A DNA stretch of 64,000 nt, taken from Photobacterium malacitanum (GTDB taxonomy: Bacteria > Pseudomonadota > Gammaproteobacteria > Enterobacterales > Vibrionaceae). A program made the position numbers and the translations under genes. This document shows positions 36,950 through 44,024 of this stretch, in pieces; within the stretch, counting starts at the first letter, position 1, and each line of letters begins with the position of its first letter. The notes beneath the pieces were generated by a model that worked only from the letters and a program-made list of their open reading frames with translations, was not told the origin of the DNA and ran no database searches. Where the stretch lies: contig NZ_FYAK01000013.1 of NCBI RefSeq assembly GCF_900185615.1, positions 1 through 64,000 on the forward strand, read 5' to 3'.

Positions 36950-37726
36950 GTGTTTGTTGTTGAGTTACAATTTGAATGTTTTGATAATACTACCTTATCG
37001 CAGGTCGATAGTGCGATAAATGGCTTAATGGATGCACTGCGTTATAATGGTCAAGTGCTGGGACGGGAGTTTCCAGTAGTGATTGACGAGGGGATCTTTC
37101 GCGTTCGAGTTGTATGCCCAGAGAAAGAGAGCCTTCACCCGCGTTACAACAGCCCTCAAGTGAATGTGTGTTATGAGCAATTAACACTATCGTGCTTATT
37201 AACTCCTAAAATAAAACTATTAGGGGTTGATCTTAACTCTGATTCTGTTGCTGAAAGTTTTTCGCCATCATGGCAAGTGCTTTATACCACTTATGTTCAT
37301 AGCTGCTCACCATTGCGTAGTGGTGATACATTATTGCCCATCCCATTGTATCAAACAGGGGCCGTCACTGACGGTGATTATAAAGCGATCATTAAATGGC
37401 AGACTGAGTGGCAAGCCTTTGATGAAATTCAAATGGCGATTAAAAGCCCAACCGCAGTAAGCATGGCACTGACTGAGATTGGTGATGTAGACAGTGAATT
37501 GTTTATACGTGGACGTAATTTATGTCGCCATATTGAAACCACCACCGAAGTTCCGACTTATTATTATCAGTATCGTGTTGGTGGTGAAAACGAAGCAACT
37601 GAATTAGCACGAAAGTGCCCAAGTTGTGGTGGGGAATGGCATCAACCTGAAGCAATACATGGTTTATTCCACTTTAAGTGCGATCGTTGCCGGATCGTAT
37701 CAAATATGTCGTGGAACTTTCAGTAA
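36950..37726 (+). CDS. Zinc-ribbon protein of the DUF2310 family
   Basis: 258 residues. The bulk has no recognised catalytic motif; the last 40 residues carry a zinc ribbon, CPSCGGEW followed by CDRC (ARKCPSCGGEW, FHFKCDRCRIVSN). The family is annotated as Zn-ribbon-containing and possibly nucleic-acid-binding; no function is proved. GTG start with AAGG a few nt upstream, 3 nt after syd. A perfect bidirectional terminator follows. Confidence 0.85.
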   Translation: MFVVELQFECFDNTTLSQVDSAINGLMDALRYNGQVLGREFPVVIDEGIFRVRVVCPEKESLHPRYNSPQVNVCYEQLTLSCLLTPKIKLLGVDLNSDSVAESFSPSWQVLYTTYVHSCSPLRSGDTLLPIPLYQTGAVTDGDYKAIIKWQTEWQAFDEIQMAIKSPTAVSMALTEIGDVDSELFIRGRNLCRHIETTTEVPTYYYQYRVGGENEATELARKCPSCGGEWHQPEAIHGLFHFKCDRCRIVSNMSWNFQ

Positions 37727-37730
37727 ACAT

Positions 37731-37762
37731 AAAAAAGCACCTATCAACAAAGGTGCTTTTTT
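37731..37762. terminator. Bidirectional terminator after the DUF2310 gene
   Basis: AAAAAAGCACCT / AGGTGCTTTTTT, 12-bp stem with an 8-nt loop. It serves the plus-strand syd unit and the minus-strand unit ending at 37767. Confidence 0.93.
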
Positions 37763-37766
37763 ATTA

Positions 37767-38039
37767 TTAGCGTTCAGCTTCTAAGCGCGCCAAGCGTGTT
37801 GATAGTGCTAGCAGTTGTTGCTCTAGTTGCTCTATACGTTGCTCGGTGGTTAACACCCGTTGCTGTTGTTCTATATGTGGTACTTTGGCATTTTTTTGCC
37901 ATGCTTGCAGCACTTTAATGATCACCGGAATAGGCAATGATGTTGTTAACCGAGCTTTAATTAATGCTACTGATGGTTGTTTTTTCTCAATAATTAGTTG
38001 ATTAATAACATTTTCTATTTCTTTGGTGATAGTTGACAT
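37767..38039 (-). CDS. Small protein with KfrA-like N-terminal domain and coiled coil
   Basis: 90 residues. The N-terminal half (VINQLIIEKKQPSVALIKARLTTSLPIPVIIKVLQAWQ) looks like a winged-helix DNA-binding module of the KfrA type; the C-terminal half is coiled coil (QRIEQLEQQLLALSTRLARLE). A DNA-associated role is inferred only. The start at 38039 follows AGGA at 7 nt, in preference to an upstream ATG overlapping the DUF2789 gene. The upstream DUF2789 gene ends 25 nt before it, so they are probably one operon. Not recognised as a named gene. Confidence 0.62.
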   Translation of the reverse strand: MSTITKEIENVINQLIIEKKQPSVALIKARLTTSLPIPVIIKVLQAWQKNAKVPHIEQQQRVLTTEQRIEQLEQQLLALSTRLARLEAER

Positions 38040-38064
38040 TGTTATTCCTAATCTAGCGTAGTTA

Positions 38065-38295
38065 CTATTTTCTAAGTAAGGCATCTAATTGATCGATGAC
38101 TTCACACCAATCTGCGTCTTGCTGCTGTGATTCAATAATAAATTGTTGTTGAGCTGCAATTAAAAAAGGCGCTTCAGATAATTTTTGTTGTTGCTCTAGT
38201 TGATGAGTTTGTAAAAAATGCTCAATAGATTCAGCTGAATTATCTAATCCTAATTGACTGAATAAATTAGCTAAGTCGTGATTGAAGGCTTCCAT
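38065..38295 (-). CDS. DUF2789-family protein
   Basis: 76 residues. LANLFSQLGLDNSAESIEHFLQTHQ and DADWCEVIDQLDALLRK match the DUF2789 pattern (small acidic protein, helical). Function unknown. It is first gene of a two-gene minus-strand unit with the KfrA-like protein and is divergent from the csrB cluster, its start lying 89 bp from the first GacA box. Confidence 0.8.
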   Translation of the reverse strand: MEAFNHDLANLFSQLGLDNSAESIEHFLQTHQLEQQQKLSEAPFLIAAQQQFIIESQQQDADWCEVIDQLDALLRK

Positions 38296-38384
38296 ATTGA
38301 CCCCTTACTTTGCACTATTTTCCTTTGACTGAGTATAGTGGATATCGACTTAAAGGGTTATTTGAGCCAAATTGCCAATCCGGT

Positions 38385-38402
38385 TGTAAGAGATCTCTTA
38401 CA
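38385..38402. promoter_or_regulatory. GacA/VarA/UvrY box of CsrB copy 1
   Basis: TGTAAGAGATCTCTTACA, a perfect 18-bp palindrome of the TGTAAG-N6-CTTACA type bound by the GacA family response regulator (VarA in vibrios, UvrY in E. coli). It starts 174 bp before the -10 element at 38559. A further TGTAAG half-site follows at 38407-38412. Confidence 0.9.
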
Positions 38403-38558
38403 AGAGTGTAAGAGATTAAGCTGTTTAGTCGTGAATATGACGATTTGTTTTTATTTAACCCATTAATTTTATTCTATTTTTGTTTTTGGTGTGGATGTGA
38501 GATGAAAAAAAATGTCAGAAAGTGTTTAAATCTATATTGTGGATAATAATCAAAAGCG
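38403..38558. other. AT-rich promoter region of CsrB copy 1
   Basis: About 155 nt between the GacA box and the -10. Very AT-rich, as for sites that bind IHF, which is known to help GacA-type promoters. I see no coding frame. The -10 is TAATCT at 38559-38564; a weak TTGTGG 16 bp before it could act as -35. Confidence 0.6.
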
Positions 38559-38570
38559 TAATCTTAATGG

Positions 38571-39013
38571 TGTCGAAAGGATACGACATAACGGAACAGG
38601 AAAGTGCCACGGATAGAGGCAGTCTCAGGATGAGATACTGGTAAACTAGGATGGTTTATCGGATATGGAATGTGAAGGGAATATCGTAGGATGCGATAAT
38701 AAGTAAACAGGATGTTTACTGGTCAGGAAGACACTAGGACACACTTCAGGATGAAGTTAAGGAACACCTCTAGGATTGAGGCATAAAGGAACACTTCAGG
38801 ACGAAGTAAAGGACACCTCCAGGAAGGAGATGAGAGTCAGAACAGGATGTGATGACGGGTTAGGATAGCCATAGGAACAACTTCAGGATGAAGTACAAAG
38901 GACAATGCTGACGGAACACAGCAGTCAAAGGAAGGATGCAGGGAGCAACATAGTAGCGGGATAGCTGCAAGTAAGACCTCAGGGCGCGACGAAAGTCGCG
39001 CCCGCTCTTTTTT
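38571..39013 (+). ncRNA. csrB1: CsrB-type regulatory RNA, copy 1
   Basis: A 443-nt RNA that should sequester CsrA. It carries about 30 GGA triplets, many as AGGA in small hairpin loops such as CTTC-AGGA-TGAAG, CTC-AGGA-TGAG and CCTCC-AGGA-AGGAG, which is the hallmark of CsrB/CsrC. It ends in the terminator GGGCGCGAC-GAAA-GTCGCGCCC with a T-run to 39013. The 5' end is inferred from the -10 at 38559-38564. The location between syd and yqcC is that of E. coli csrB. Upstream lies a perfect GacA box. It differs from copy 2 at only 38867 (A/G) and 38917 (C/T). The symbol numbering is mine. Confidence 0.93.
38982..39013 (+). terminator. Terminator of CsrB copy 1
   Basis: GGGCGCGAC-GAAA-GTCGCGCCC, 9-bp GC-rich stem with a GNRA loop, then GCTC and six T. 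Confidence 0.95.
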
Positions 39014-39088
39014 GTGGGAAAGAAAAATAATTTCATTCGTTGTCGTGATAGATTTGTTTTGACTCTTGAAGGGCGACTTGTTTTTATT

Positions 39089-39179
39089 CGCACCTCGCAC
39101 CTCGCACCTCGCACCTCGCACCTCGCACCTCGCACCTCGCACCTCGCACCTCGCACCTCGCACCTCGCACCTCGCACCT
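39089..39179. repeat. Heptanucleotide minisatellite, 13 x CGCACCT
   Basis: Thirteen perfect 7-bp units, ending in a degenerate unit CGTATCT. It begins 76 bp after the end of CsrB copy 1. A 7-nt period gives open frames in all three frames on each strand, which create spurious repeat proteins. The unit differs by one transition from the array at 39965-40041. Confidence 0.97.
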
Positions 39180-39260
39180 CGTATCTATCTGTCTGGTAAC
39201 GATATTTTGCTGTGTATGAAGGAATGTGATAATTCGTGAATGGCTTTTGACTACTTGCTG

Positions 39261-39278
39261 TGTGCGAGATCTCTTACA
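39261..39278. promoter_or_regulatory. GacA/VarA/UvrY box of CsrB copy 2 (degenerate left half)
   Basis: TGTGCGAGATCTCTTACA: the right half CTTACA is intact, the left half reads TGTGCG instead of TGTAAG. It starts exactly 174 bp before the -10 at 39435. Confidence 0.82.
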
Positions 39279-39434
39279 AACTTGTGGGAGATAAGCATTA
39301 CAATTGTGACTATATATCTATGCTTTTTGCGTAACTATATGTTTAATAATGTTTTAGTTATATATGGTCATAAACTTTCATAAAAACAAAAAAAACACAT
39401 TTTGCAAGATATAGGATTTAGGCGATAACTCGCA
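39279..39434. other. AT-rich promoter region of CsrB copy 2
   Basis: About 155 nt of AT-rich sequence including an A-run near 39384-39394. It is not alignable by eye with the copy 1 region although the GacA box and -10 sit at the same distance. The -10 is TAATAT at 39435-39440. Confidence 0.55.
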
Positions 39435-39446
39435 TAATATTAATGG

Positions 39447-39889
39447 TGTCGAAAGGATACGACATAACGGAACAGGAAAGTGCCACGGATAGAGGCAGTC
39501 TCAGGATGAGATACTGGTAAACTAGGATGGTTTATCGGATATGGAATGTGAAGGGAATATCGTAGGATGCGATAATAAGTAAACAGGATGTTTACTGGTC
39601 AGGAAGACACTAGGACACACTTCAGGATGAAGTTAAGGAACACCTCTAGGATTGAGGCATAAAGGAACACTTCAGGACGAAGTAAAGGACACCTCCAGGA
39701 AGGAGATGAGAGTCAGAACAGGATGTGATGACGGGTTAGGATGGCCATAGGAACAACTTCAGGATGAAGTACAAAGGACAATGCTGACGGAATACAGCAG
39801 TCAAAGGAAGGATGCAGGGAGCAACATAGTAGCGGGATAGCTGCAAGTAAGACCTCAGGGCGCGACGAAAGTCGCGCCCGCTCTTTTTT
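39447..39889 (+). ncRNA. csrB2: CsrB-type regulatory RNA, copy 2
   Basis: 443 nt, the same length as copy 1 and identical apart from two positions (39743 G, 39793 T). All GGA-bearing hairpin loops and the terminator at 39858-39889 are retained. The 5' end is inferred from the TAATAT -10 element at 39435-39440. Its GacA box has a degenerate half, so induction may differ from that of copies 1 and 3. High identity of the RNA with dissimilar upstream sequence suggests gene conversion or recent duplication. Confidence 0.93.
39858..39889 (+). terminator. Terminator of CsrB copy 2
   Basis: Same GGGCGCGAC-GAAA-GTCGCGCCC hairpin and T-run as copy 1. Confidence 0.95.
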
Positions 39890-39963
39890 GTGGGAAAGAA
39901 AAATAATCTCATCAGTTGTCGTGATAGATTTGTTTTGACTCTTGAAGGGCGACTTGTTTTTAT

Positions 39964-40041
<78 letters not shown>

Positions 40042-40079
40042 CGAATATTGTTACAAAAATGGCGTTATTCTACTTACCG

Positions 40080-40097
40080 TGTAAGAGATCTCTTACA
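40080..40097. promoter_or_regulatory. GacA/VarA/UvrY box of CsrB copy 3
   Basis: TGTAAGAGATCTCTTACA, identical to the box of copy 1 and again exactly 174 bp before the -10 (TAATAT, 40254-40259). Confidence 0.9.
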
Positions 40098-40253
40098 AAA
40101 ATGTGGGATTATTTCGCTACTAATAACTATTTATCGTGATGTTGAAATAGTTATTTCTTATTTATCATATAGTTATGATTGAAGCTCTCAATGTTAATAC
40201 TTGTTAAAAGTATTTAATGGAATATTTCACATTGCGTCATTTTTGTCGTGAGG
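40098..40253. other. AT-rich promoter region of CsrB copy 3
   Basis: About 155 nt of AT-rich sequence without genes, ending in the -10 element TAATAT at 40254-40259. Confidence 0.55.
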
Positions 40254-40265
40254 TAATATGTTGTC

Positions 40266-40682
40266 ATCAGCTGGAGCTGACAAGGATTAAGGAATAGCCA
40301 TGGAACTGGCCGCTTAGGAAGAGCATATTGATGATGGGGACTATCATCAAGCAGGATGCAAGGATCTTCTGGGATGGAAGGCCATAGATGGGATGTCTAT
40401 TAGTCAGGATGACAGTATTCTAGGATGGAATAGTAATACTTCAAAACGAAGTCAGGAACAACTTCTAATGAAGTCAAGGACACCTCCTTTGCGGAGAGAG
40501 AGTCAGCGTTGGATATGCTGATGGGTCAGGGATTACCGAAGAATGACTTCTAGGATGAAGTTAAGATTTACCAGGGGACTTACGCATATCAAGGATTGAT
40601 GGCAAGGAGCACAATAGTAGCGGGATAGCTGCAAGTAATATCTAAGGGCGTGACAATTATTATTGTCACGCCCATTCTTTTT
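40266..40682 (+). ncRNA. csrB3: CsrB-type regulatory RNA, copy 3 (diverged)
   Basis: About 417 nt with many GGA triplets, several in hairpin loops (CTTCT-AGGA-TGAAG, CTGT/ACAG arms around AGGA). It shares with copies 1 and 2 the segment AGTAGCGGGATAGCTGCAAG near the 3' end and short parts such as GGACACCTCC, but most of the sequence is diverged. The terminator is GGGCGTGACAAT / ATTGTCACGCCC plus T-run at 40646-40682. The 5' end is inferred from TAATAT at 40254-40259 and includes a small hairpin CAGC-TGGA-GCTG. It has a perfect GacA box and lacks a minisatellite. Confidence 0.9.
40646..40682 (+). terminator. Terminator of CsrB copy 3
   Basis: 12-bp perfect stem GGGCGTGACAAT / ATTGTCACGCCC, 4-nt loop, then ATTCTTTTT. 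It also lies 15 nt from the stop of the convergent DUF3301 gene. Confidence 0.93.
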
Positions 40683-40696
40683 AAGGGAATAACCAA

Positions 40697-41011
40697 TCAG
40701 TAATCACTGCTTTCTGGAATACGATGTGGTGGCAAATAAAAATAGCTTGCTCGCAGACGTTTCATTTCAAGATAGCCTTGATATACATCGACACCATCAG
40801 CAGAAAATTCAAATACGAATACTGTTCGCCAGCCCCATTCGCCATGATGATCTTTAAGTTTTTGCTCACCGCGAGCAAAACTGATCATTTGTAGCCCCAT
40901 ATTTTTACAACGTTGTTCAATATAATACTGTGCTAGTTCAGTTTGACGCCGTTGCTGCCAAAATAGAAAGCCGATAGTAGCAATAATTAAAATGCCGAAC
41001 AGATTACTCAT
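40697..41011 (-). CDS. DUF3301 single-span membrane protein
   Basis: 104 residues: one N-terminal transmembrane helix (about 3-19) ending in WQQRRQTELAQ, then a cytoplasmic domain with CKNMGLQMISFARGEQKL and RTVFVFEFSADGVDVYQGYLEM. This is the DUF3301 pattern. Function unknown. It follows the DUF3549 gene by 30 nt on the same strand, as in vibrios and relatives. Confidence 0.87.
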   Translation of the reverse strand: MSNLFGILIIATIGFLFWQQRRQTELAQYYIEQRCKNMGLQMISFARGEQKLKDHHGEWGWRTVFVFEFSADGVDVYQGYLEMKRLRASYFYLPPHRIPESSDY

Positions 41012-41041
41012 ATAAAAAGCCCTTATAGACTATAAATGCAA

Positions 41042-42088
41042 TCAGTGATTTTTCGCATGTTGCTGTAGTTTTTGAATTGCAGTAACCAGGGCGGGATCTG
41101 CTTGTCCATGCAGTATTTGTAGCATGATTCCACGTAATAATGGCTGCATTACGAGATCTGTAAATAATTGGTTAAACAATGTTTGATCTTGGGTTTCAGC
41201 TAAACGTAATAAGAACAGTGAAGCAATATTTACATCGCTAAAACCGCTCCAACAGCGGCCTGCAATCGCAATTAATACTTCACGATGACACAGTGCAGGC
41301 TGATGTAATAATGTGATTAATGTTTGTTGTAATTGTTGTGGGGCACTACCAGCTAACGCGCGTACTAATGCAGCAATTAAAAATAAGTCGGGTTGAGCTT
41401 GCTGGCATTCAAGGGTTAAACGTTCACTGATACGTTGCGTAAGAGGATCTGGTATCGTGCAATGCTCAAGGCAGCCTAATAACGCATACAATGGGGTCAT
41501 TGGTAGATGATTGAGAGCTTTACGTAATAATGTCGCATTATTGTGTTGTGAAATGCGCGCACAGATATCTGCTAATCCTTGTAATCCGATATGTTGCCAT
41601 TGCTGCCAATCTTGTTGACCCGATAAATAGGCTTGTGCATCAGCATAATATTGACTGGGTGGTAACGATAGCAATACCCGTAGTTGCGCATTAAAAATCG
41701 CCATTTTGTCGTCATTAGGCTTAAATGTGTAAGGATTATTAGCCAGTTTCTGTTGCTCATCTTCTGTTGGCGTACTATTGAGACTTGCCCCCATCGCTTC
41801 AATTACATATTTAATAAAGTCACCGACAGCGGCTTGTTTTAATAGCCCGCGTTCATCAAGAGGTAAACGTAAAAACCATACCCAAGGCGGTTGCTGGTGT
41901 TGCCAAAATGAGATTGCAATGTGCGCATGTTGTTGTAGTGGCCATGGGTAAGGCTGGCGATTTTCTTCAACTGCTTTAAATTGGTTGATCTCAATTTCAT
42001 TAACACGCCGGCCTAAATCGAAAATATTATAACGACAACCTGCGTTATCAAGTAGTTGAGTTAAAGTATGAAACGTTTCCATGGACAT
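41042..42088 (-). CDS. DUF3549-family protein
   Basis: 348 residues, cytoplasmic by appearance. The N-terminal TLTQLLDNAGCRYNIFDLGRRV and AHIAISFWQHQQPPWVWFLRLPLDERGLL are typical of DUF3549; the C-terminal half is made of helical repeats (LLGCLEHCTIPDPLTQRI, LIAALVRALAGSAPQQLQ). Function unknown. It is upstream of the DUF3301 gene and divergent from yqcC. Confidence 0.85.
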   Translation of the reverse strand: MSMETFHTLTQLLDNAGCRYNIFDLGRRVNEIEINQFKAVEENRQPYPWPLQQHAHIAISFWQHQQPPWVWFLRLPLDERGLLKQAAVGDFIKYVIEAMGASLNSTPTEDEQQKLANNPYTFKPNDDKMAIFNAQLRVLLSLPPSQYYADAQAYLSGQQDWQQWQHIGLQGLADICARISQHNNATLLRKALNHLPMTPLYALLGCLEHCTIPDPLTQRISERLTLECQQAQPDLFLIAALVRALAGSAPQQLQQTLITLLHQPALCHREVLIAIAGRCWSGFSDVNIASLFLLRLAETQDQTLFNQLFTDLVMQPLLRGIMLQILHGQADPALVTAIQKLQQHAKNH

Positions 42089-42243
42089 GATAAATAAAGC
42101 TCCTTTAATCAGCTTGTCAGTATAATTACTAGCGTTGATTCAGCATACCTGTGAATAGATTGCTAATCATCATAATATAGTTGGGGCATGACTGCTGAAA
42201 TGCTATCCTGCGCCGTTTTTATTATCAACCAAGAGGGGCTGAG

Positions 42244-42561
42244 GTGGATAAATATCATCAAAGTCAGCAATTACTCGCTCAGTTAGAAAATAGATTACAG
42301 CACCATCAGTACTGGGAAACGATCGCCCCTGAACCTCAATCTTTGGCGAGTATTGAGCCATTTGCGATTGATACTTTGGCTTGTCATCAATGGTTGCAAT
42401 GGATTTTTATTCCTAAACTACGTTATTTAATCACGCATAATTTACCGTTACCGACTCAGTTTGCGATTGCTCCTTATGTTGAAGAAGCAATGAAAAATCA
42501 ACCTGGAATGGTCGATATTGTGGTGACTGTACGTGAAATTGATCAATTGTTTAAAGATTAA
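42244..42561 (+). CDS. yqcC: YqcC-family protein
   Basis: 105 residues, GTG start with AGGGG a few nt upstream. HQQYWETIAPEPQ-like HQYWETIAPEPQSL, FAIDTLACHQWLQWIFIPKL and PYVEEAMKNQPGM match YqcC. The protein is small and helical; function unknown. It abuts truC: the stop is directly followed by a GTG, and the likely truC ATG lies 9 nt further. In E. coli yqcC is next to csrB, matching the layout here. Confidence 0.93.
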   Translation: MDKYHQSQQLLAQLENRLQHHQYWETIAPEPQSLASIEPFAIDTLACHQWLQWIFIPKLRYLITHNLPLPTQFAIAPYVEEAMKNQPGMVDIVVTVREIDQLFKD

Positions 42562-42570
42562 GTGAGCATA

Positions 42571-43344
42571 ATGGAACTGGAAATTTTATACCGCGATGAT
42601 GCGTTAATTGCCGTCAATAAACCTGCTGGTATGTTAGTACATCGTTCTTGGTTAGATAGCCATGAAACGGTATTTGTGATGCAAACGTTACGTGATCAAA
42701 TTGGTCAGCATGTGTTTCCATTACACCGTTTAGATAGACCGACATCTGGAGTTCTGCTATTTGCACTTTCAAGTGAAATTGCAGCCATGATGATGCCGTT
42801 ATTTGCGGGGCGAGATATACATAAAACTTACCACGCCATTGTCAGAGGCTGGGTTAAAGAAGCAGCGGTGCTCGATTATCCATTGAAAGTGATGTTAGAT
42901 AAAATTGCCGATAAAAAAGCCTCTGAAGACAAAGAGCCTCAAGAAGCAATTACCGCTTATGCGCCATTAGCAACGGTTGAAACAAATATTGCAGTAGGCC
43001 CTTATGCGACTAGTCGTTATAGTTTAGTTGAGATGAAGCCTGAGACCGGTCGTAAACATCAACTACGCCGTCATATGCACCATTTAAATCATCACATGAT
43101 TGGTGATGTTAATTATGGTGATGGTAAACATAATCGTATGTTCCGCGAACATCTAGACTGTCATCGATTGATGTTACATGCGTCACGATTACAGTTTACG
43201 CATCCATTAACAGGGGCGGCGGTGGATATTCGAGCCAATGTTGATGAGGTCTGGCAACAGGTAATGACAACATTTAGCTGGTCGCCAACATTGTTGTTAG
43301 ATACTCCAAATACAATCACAGCAACAATAATGAATGCGTTGTAG
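42571..43344 (+). CDS. truC: tRNA pseudouridine(65) synthase
   Basis: 257 residues (E. coli TruC 260), RluA-family pseudouridine synthase. The catalytic Asp is in FPLHRLDRPTSGVLLF, with ILYRDDALIAVNKPAGMLVHRSW before it and RYSLVEMKPETGRKHQLRRH after it. It isomerises U65 of certain tRNAs. The ATG at 42571 (MELEILYRD) matches the family N-terminus; a GTG three codons upstream would abut the yqcC stop. It is followed by yqcA. Confidence 0.94.
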   Translation: MELEILYRDDALIAVNKPAGMLVHRSWLDSHETVFVMQTLRDQIGQHVFPLHRLDRPTSGVLLFALSSEIAAMMMPLFAGRDIHKTYHAIVRGWVKEAAVLDYPLKVMLDKIADKKASEDKEPQEAITAYAPLATVETNIAVGPYATSRYSLVEMKPETGRKHQLRRHMHHLNHHMIGDVNYGDGKHNRMFREHLDCHRLMLHASRLQFTHPLTGAAVDIRANVDEVWQQVMTTFSWSPTLLLDTPNTITATIMNAL

Positions 43345-43451
43345 TGCAAATTTCTTAGGTTAAATTTACATCAGTACTTGCTTTTCTTTGGTGTAATAGC
43401 CAGATTGGTAAGAGTCCCTTATTGAGGACATCTTATAGCAAAGGAGAGCGA

Positions 43452-43913
43452 ATGAATAAGTTAGGCATATTTGTAGGCTCTGTATATGGTGGAGCAGAAG
43501 AGTTAGCAGAAACATTAGCTGCCAAATTAACATCAGTACCGGTTGAGATTTTCTTTGATTCAACCTTAGATGATTTTATGGCCTATGATGCTGACACCGT
43601 GTTAGTGATAACCTCGACCACAGGTCAAGGTGAGATTCCAGAAAACCTTCTACCGCTATATGTTGCTTTAAAGGATCAATTTCCACTATTGCCCAAGCAA
43701 CGTTATGGTGTGATTGCCTTAGGTGATTCAAGTTATGGTGAAGATCGTTTTTGTGGGGCAGGGCGTCAATTTGATGCGTTATTAAGTGAGCTTAACTCAC
43801 AATCAGTCCAACCACGATTAGATATTGACGCTGGCGTTCATTTTGAACCGTTAGAGGTTGCTGAGGGATGGTTTACTCAATTTGTAACAACGGCTGAGCA
43901 AGCGGCTGCATAA
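43452..43913 (+). CDS. yqcA: Flavodoxin-family protein YqcA
   Basis: 153 residues, short-chain flavodoxin of the MioC/YqcA type. FMN-binding loops are visible: GSVYGGAEELAE at residues 9-20, STTGQGEIPENLLPLY and ALGDSSYGEDRFCGAGRQFD. An electron carrier role is expected. The start at 43452 follows AAGGAGAG. It is third in yqcC-truC-yqcA as in E. coli, and a 14-bp hairpin follows the stop. Confidence 0.93.
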   Translation: MNKLGIFVGSVYGGAEELAETLAAKLTSVPVEIFFDSTLDDFMAYDADTVLVITSTTGQGEIPENLLPLYVALKDQFPLLPKQRYGVIALGDSSYGEDRFCGAGRQFDALLSELNSQSVQPRLDIDAGVHFEPLEVAEGWFTQFVTTAEQAAA

Positions 43914-43948
43914 TTAAATGGTTGAGATAACTGTCGCGCGAGTAAATT

Positions 43949-43984
43949 AATGGTTACCCCGTTATTATTCACGGGGTAACCATT
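43949..43984. terminator. Bidirectional terminator between yqcA and nupC
   Basis: AATGGTTACCCCGT / ACGGGGTAACCATT, 14-bp perfect stem with an 8-nt loop, between convergent genes. Confidence 0.88.
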
Positions 43985-44024
43985 ATTAGATAAGTTTATT
44001 TGTTGATTGAGAACAATTGTACGA

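Larger units (their letters stand above)
38565..39095 (+). repeat. 531-bp direct repeat, copy 1
   Basis: Nearly identical to 39441-39971 at a constant offset of 876 bp without indels. It spans the sRNA and 80 bp beyond its terminator, ending at the first minisatellite unit. Only two differences lie in the RNA; a few more lie just after it. Confidence 0.95.

Noticed and set aside
38837..39199. Several open frames encoding repetitive peptides of the MRGARCEVRG type across the first minisatellite
   Set aside because: They are by-products of a stop-free 7-nt repeat; frames continue into the CsrB terminator and RNA in antisense, and have no ribosome binding site. The same occurs at 39713-40139 for the second array.
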